NCBI GenBank assembly: GCA_015179045.1
Contig: WHUZ01000005.1
Location: 1,054,001-1,118,000, forward strand
Reading direction: 5' to 3'
Source of the DNA: Kalaharituber pfeilii
Lineage: Eukaryota; Ascomycota; Pezizomycetes; Pezizales; Pezizaceae
Length of the DNA stretch: 64,000 nucleotides
Shown here: positions 61,950-64,000 of the stretch, one piece after another
Layout of the letters: each line of letters starts with the position of its first letter
Position numbering within the stretch: the first letter of the stretch is position 1
Program-made: the position numbers and the translations under genes
The notes under the pieces: generated by a model
Seen by the model: the letters and a program-made list of their open reading frames with translations, nothing else
Told to the model about the DNA's origin: nothing
The model's database searches: none

Positions 61950-64000
61950 TTACGTCCTCTCTTCGTCCCAGTGCACTCCATACTCTTCTGCGATTTTTCG
62001 TATCTCTGTTTTTAGTGACCTCTCATCTGTAAGAAGATACTCCCACTTGTCTAAATTGAATCCCCGCTCATGGTACACCTTTCTCGCAGCTGCGGGATCT
62101 GGTATTTTTTCGCGGCTATTACTGTTGTACGTAGTCCACAAGTAAGCAAAAGCACCCAGTAGTAATATATCTCCAATACCTGCTGCAAGATAAGTCGTGA
62201 CAGGCTGGGTGTGGATGGTAGCGCCTAAAACGCTAGGTTGGTATAACGATGCAAAGATCATTAAAATAGCGACTGGTAGCAGAATGGAGACAAAACCACT
62301 GACTGCAAGAGCAAGGATGCTTCGCTGCTGCACGGCGCTCTGTGCAGCAGCATCACATTCTGATTTGAGTGGTGAGAGGTGGGAAATATCGGTCGCAATT
62401 CCGCGCAACTGAGCACGAAGAACGGATATGCGTTCTTCAAAACTTGGAAGCGTCACGCGAATTTTTGCAAGAGGGACTCTTGCGTTTTCTGTAGGAGGAG
62501 ATATAATGATTGTAAAGAAGCGGGCTTTAGAGGAATCTCCAATAAATGCGCCAATCTCCGTAGAAGCGGACCAACGGATTGAAGCATCACAAGTCTTGCT
62601 TTTGTTTCTATTTTCGGTGCTATTGGAGTACTGGATTGAGATGGGGTCGCTGTCCAGTGCGGAGTTGATGGGGGTGGCTATGCAGGTATCATTTGTAACT
62701 GAATCAGGGAGCTCAATGTCCGACGTGTTGAATGATACATGCAATGGGCCTGTTGGGCAAAAAGGTAACTCTGACTGGATCAGTTGTTGTAGGTATGAAA
62801 GAGGTTTCGCTGGGTCGACGATAAATGCAAGTGAGGATGAAACATGACCGGCGGTCGATGGTATTGGAAGGATAAATTTGAACTTTTGCGAAGGCGTAGA
62901 GACAAGCCGACCTAAAGGTAAGAGTAGTACCATATTAGCGGGACTATTTTTGTGCCACAGAGAATCTAAAAACATACCTTCAAGGGTCTGGTTCATGGAA
63001 CCAAAATCAAGAAACTCTTCCATCAGTAATTCACTATGTTTCGCGCTTAACTGTAAATTCGAGACTTCCGGTGAGTTTTGAAGCAACTGGTGTTCTGAGT
63101 AGCTTGGGGGGGCTTTGTCTTCTACGAAGAGTTCAGAATCTGTATGAAGGACATATTGTGACTCCTTCGACTGATACTTTTCTTCAGGTTGTGGTGGTTC
63201 CAGGGTAGTTGTCCCTATAACTTGGGAGCGGCTCTCTGTCGCTGAATCCTCCATATCGACCTTTGACTCGGTGTTAACATCTTGTGACCCTGCAAGGACA
63301 GTCTCCTCCGTATGAGGTAAATTCTCACAAGAGCTAAGAGACATTTCATTGTGTACAAGCAGCGAGGAGGTTGATTCCGATGAATACTCTTCCAGAGGAT
63401 GTAACGAAGCTTCCACACTGGGCGTCTCGGGAATTTCCTTTTCAGATGCGGCTGGCTCTTGGTCGCTGATTTTACCATTGGTTGAATGAATGGAGAGCAA
63501 TTCGCGCTCCAGGGAATCGGATATCGCAGTGTCGAGTTGTACTTCTGCTGGCTTCTCTAGGTCGCAAAAGTTCATTGGGGCGAGCTCCTCCACGTGGGGT
63601 ATATCCCTCTCTTCAATGATAACACTGTTTGGTGGTTCCACTGGTGAGACCTTATGCTGTACAAGTGGAGCGTCAACAGGCATGACGACTGGCACAGAGC
63701 CTTCTGTCAAAACAGATTGTATGTCGGGCACAGACTCGGGAACCGGCATTGGCTCTAGCACTACCTCTGCGACTGTATTTCTCTCTGTGACTTTCTCTGG
63801 TTCTGTAACTGGTATTGGCTCTGCGGCCGCTTGTGACACTGCGATTTGCTCTGGCTCTGCAACCTGCTCTGGCTCTGAGACTTGTTGCTCTGTGACTTGT
63901 TGCTCTGTGGCTTGATCGGATGCCGCAACTGGCATTGGTTCCACAATGACTTCTGAAACGGCCACTGGCTCTGGCTCTACCACTGGTTCTGGCATTTTCA
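61950..64000 (-). CDS. MCU-family membrane protein with lost selectivity filter (5' end beyond window)
   Basis: An intronless frame of at least 681 residues runs off the right edge; the ATG at 63995 is probably internal, since the frame stays open beyond it. Residues 1-300 are acidic and rich in Glu, Pro, Val and Ser. A region like the fungal uniporter N-terminal domain follows (KFKFILPIPS, SYLQQLIQSELP, IRWSASTEIGAFIGD). Then come PSFEERISVLRAQLRGI (coiled coil), transmembrane helix 1 (about 559-585), a loop, helix 2 (about 602-623) and a matrix helix RGFNLDKWEYLL...EIRKIAEEYGVHWDE. This order is that of the mitochondrial calcium uniporter. The pore motif W-D-x-M-E-P-V-T is TIHTQPVT here: PVT remains, but both acidic calcium ligands and the Trp are gone. 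It should not conduct calcium like MCU; a regulatory paralogue is my inference. The targeting peptide would lie outside the window. Confidence 0.78.
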   Translation of the reverse strand, partial: KMPEPVVEPEPVAVSEVIVEPMPVAASDQATEQQVTEQQVSEPEQVAEPEQIAVSQAAAEPIPVTEPEKVTERNTVAEVVLEPMPVPESVPDIQSVLTEGSVPVVMPVDAPLVQHKVSPVEPPNSVIIEERDIPHVEELAPMNFCDLEKPAEVQLDTAISDSLERELLSIHSTNGKISDQEPAASEKEIPETPSVEASLHPLEEYSSESTSSLLVHNEMSLSSCENLPHTEETVLAGSQDVNTESKVDMEDSATESRSQVIGTTTLEPPQPEEKYQSKESQYVLHTDSELFVEDKAPPSYSEHQLLQNSPEVSNLQLSAKHSELLMEEFLDFGSMNQTLEGMFLDSLWHKNSPANMVLLLPLGRLVSTPSQKFKFILPIPSTAGHVSSSLAFIVDPAKPLSYLQQLIQSELPFCPTGPLHVSFNTSDIELPDSVTNDTCIATPINSALDSDPISIQYSNSTENRNKSKTCDASIRWSASTEIGAFIGDSSKARFFTIIISPPTENARVPLAKIRVTLPSFEERISVLRAQLRGIATDISHLSPLKSECDAAAQSAVQQRSILALAVSGFVSILLPVAILMIFASLYQPSVLGATIHTQPVTTYLAAGIGDILLLGAFAYLWTTYNSNSREKIPDPAAARKVYHERGFNLDKWEYLLTDERSLKTEIRKIAEEYGVHWDEERT
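63700..63990 (-). repeat. degenerate EP(V/M)-rich coding repeat
   Basis: Within the uniporter-like gene, short units encoding VEPMPV, SEPEQVAEPEQ, AEPIPV, LEPMPV and similar recur, with matching GGCTCTG-rich DNA on the plus strand. It is a drifting in-frame minisatellite that could vary in length between strains. Confidence 0.7.

Overview
The window is eukaryotic and almost certainly from a filamentous ascomycete. The evidence is short GT-AG introns (about 40-80 bp, with CTAAC/CTGAC-like branch sites), a tetra-ubiquitin gene with a glutamine tail, a formin-type GBD/FH3 protein, an F-box/WD40 protein, a GPI-anchored 5'-nucleotidase and a fungal-style MCU-family protein. Gene density is very low, at about seven intact-looking genes in 64 kb. 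The degraded gene at 10.1-11.0 kb resembles a protein family I associate with truffles and other Pezizales. I therefore favour a repeat-expanded pezizomycete, but that placement is inference.

Layout. 1.7-4.8 kb (-): two-exon GBD/FH3 protein without an FH2 domain. 8.0-11.0 kb (+): two decayed genes (an OB-fold-like protein and a PD-(D/E)XK-like protein) flanking a relic of a PIF/Harbinger-type element. 11.8-15.8 kb: a transposon graveyard with a 2.15 kb TIR candidate, an 81-bp hairpin, a 1,005-bp TA-flanked TIR element and a second TA-flanked element nested in it. 17.9-20.8 kb (+): F-box/WD40 ubiquitin-ligase adaptor with a His/Gln-rich loop between blades six and seven. 24.3-26.1 kb (-): multi-pass membrane protein with an EExxR motif that recalls APH-1 and CPBP proteins. 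30.2-31.3 kb (-): decayed coiled-coil gene. 33.1-34.2 kb (-): polyubiquitin, four exons.

34.2-50.5 kb is mostly empty. It holds a possible small Cys/His gene (43.7 kb), a TA-flanked hairpin (45.1 kb), an ankyrin-repeat relic (47.4 kb) and a poly(A)-tailed insertion with a target-site duplication (48.1 kb). 50.55 kb (+) encodes a small secreted eight-cysteine protein. 51.6-53.45 kb (-) encodes a secreted, GPI-anchored 5'-nucleotidase-family enzyme carrying a single-base frameshift. After another poor stretch, the right edge (61.95 kb to the end, -) carries the C-terminal part of a mitochondrial calcium uniporter-family protein whose pore loop lacks the acidic selectivity filter.

The intact genes are housekeeping or signalling genes (cell polarity, ubiquitin conjugation and ligase targeting, nucleotide salvage, mitochondrial ion handling) and form no visible operon or cluster. 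The polyubiquitin and F-box/WD40 genes belong to the same ubiquitin pathway but are 12 kb apart, and I see no reason to link them. The most unusual observations are the filter-less uniporter-like protein, the EExxR membrane protein, the eight-cysteine secreted protein and the nested TA-flanked elements.
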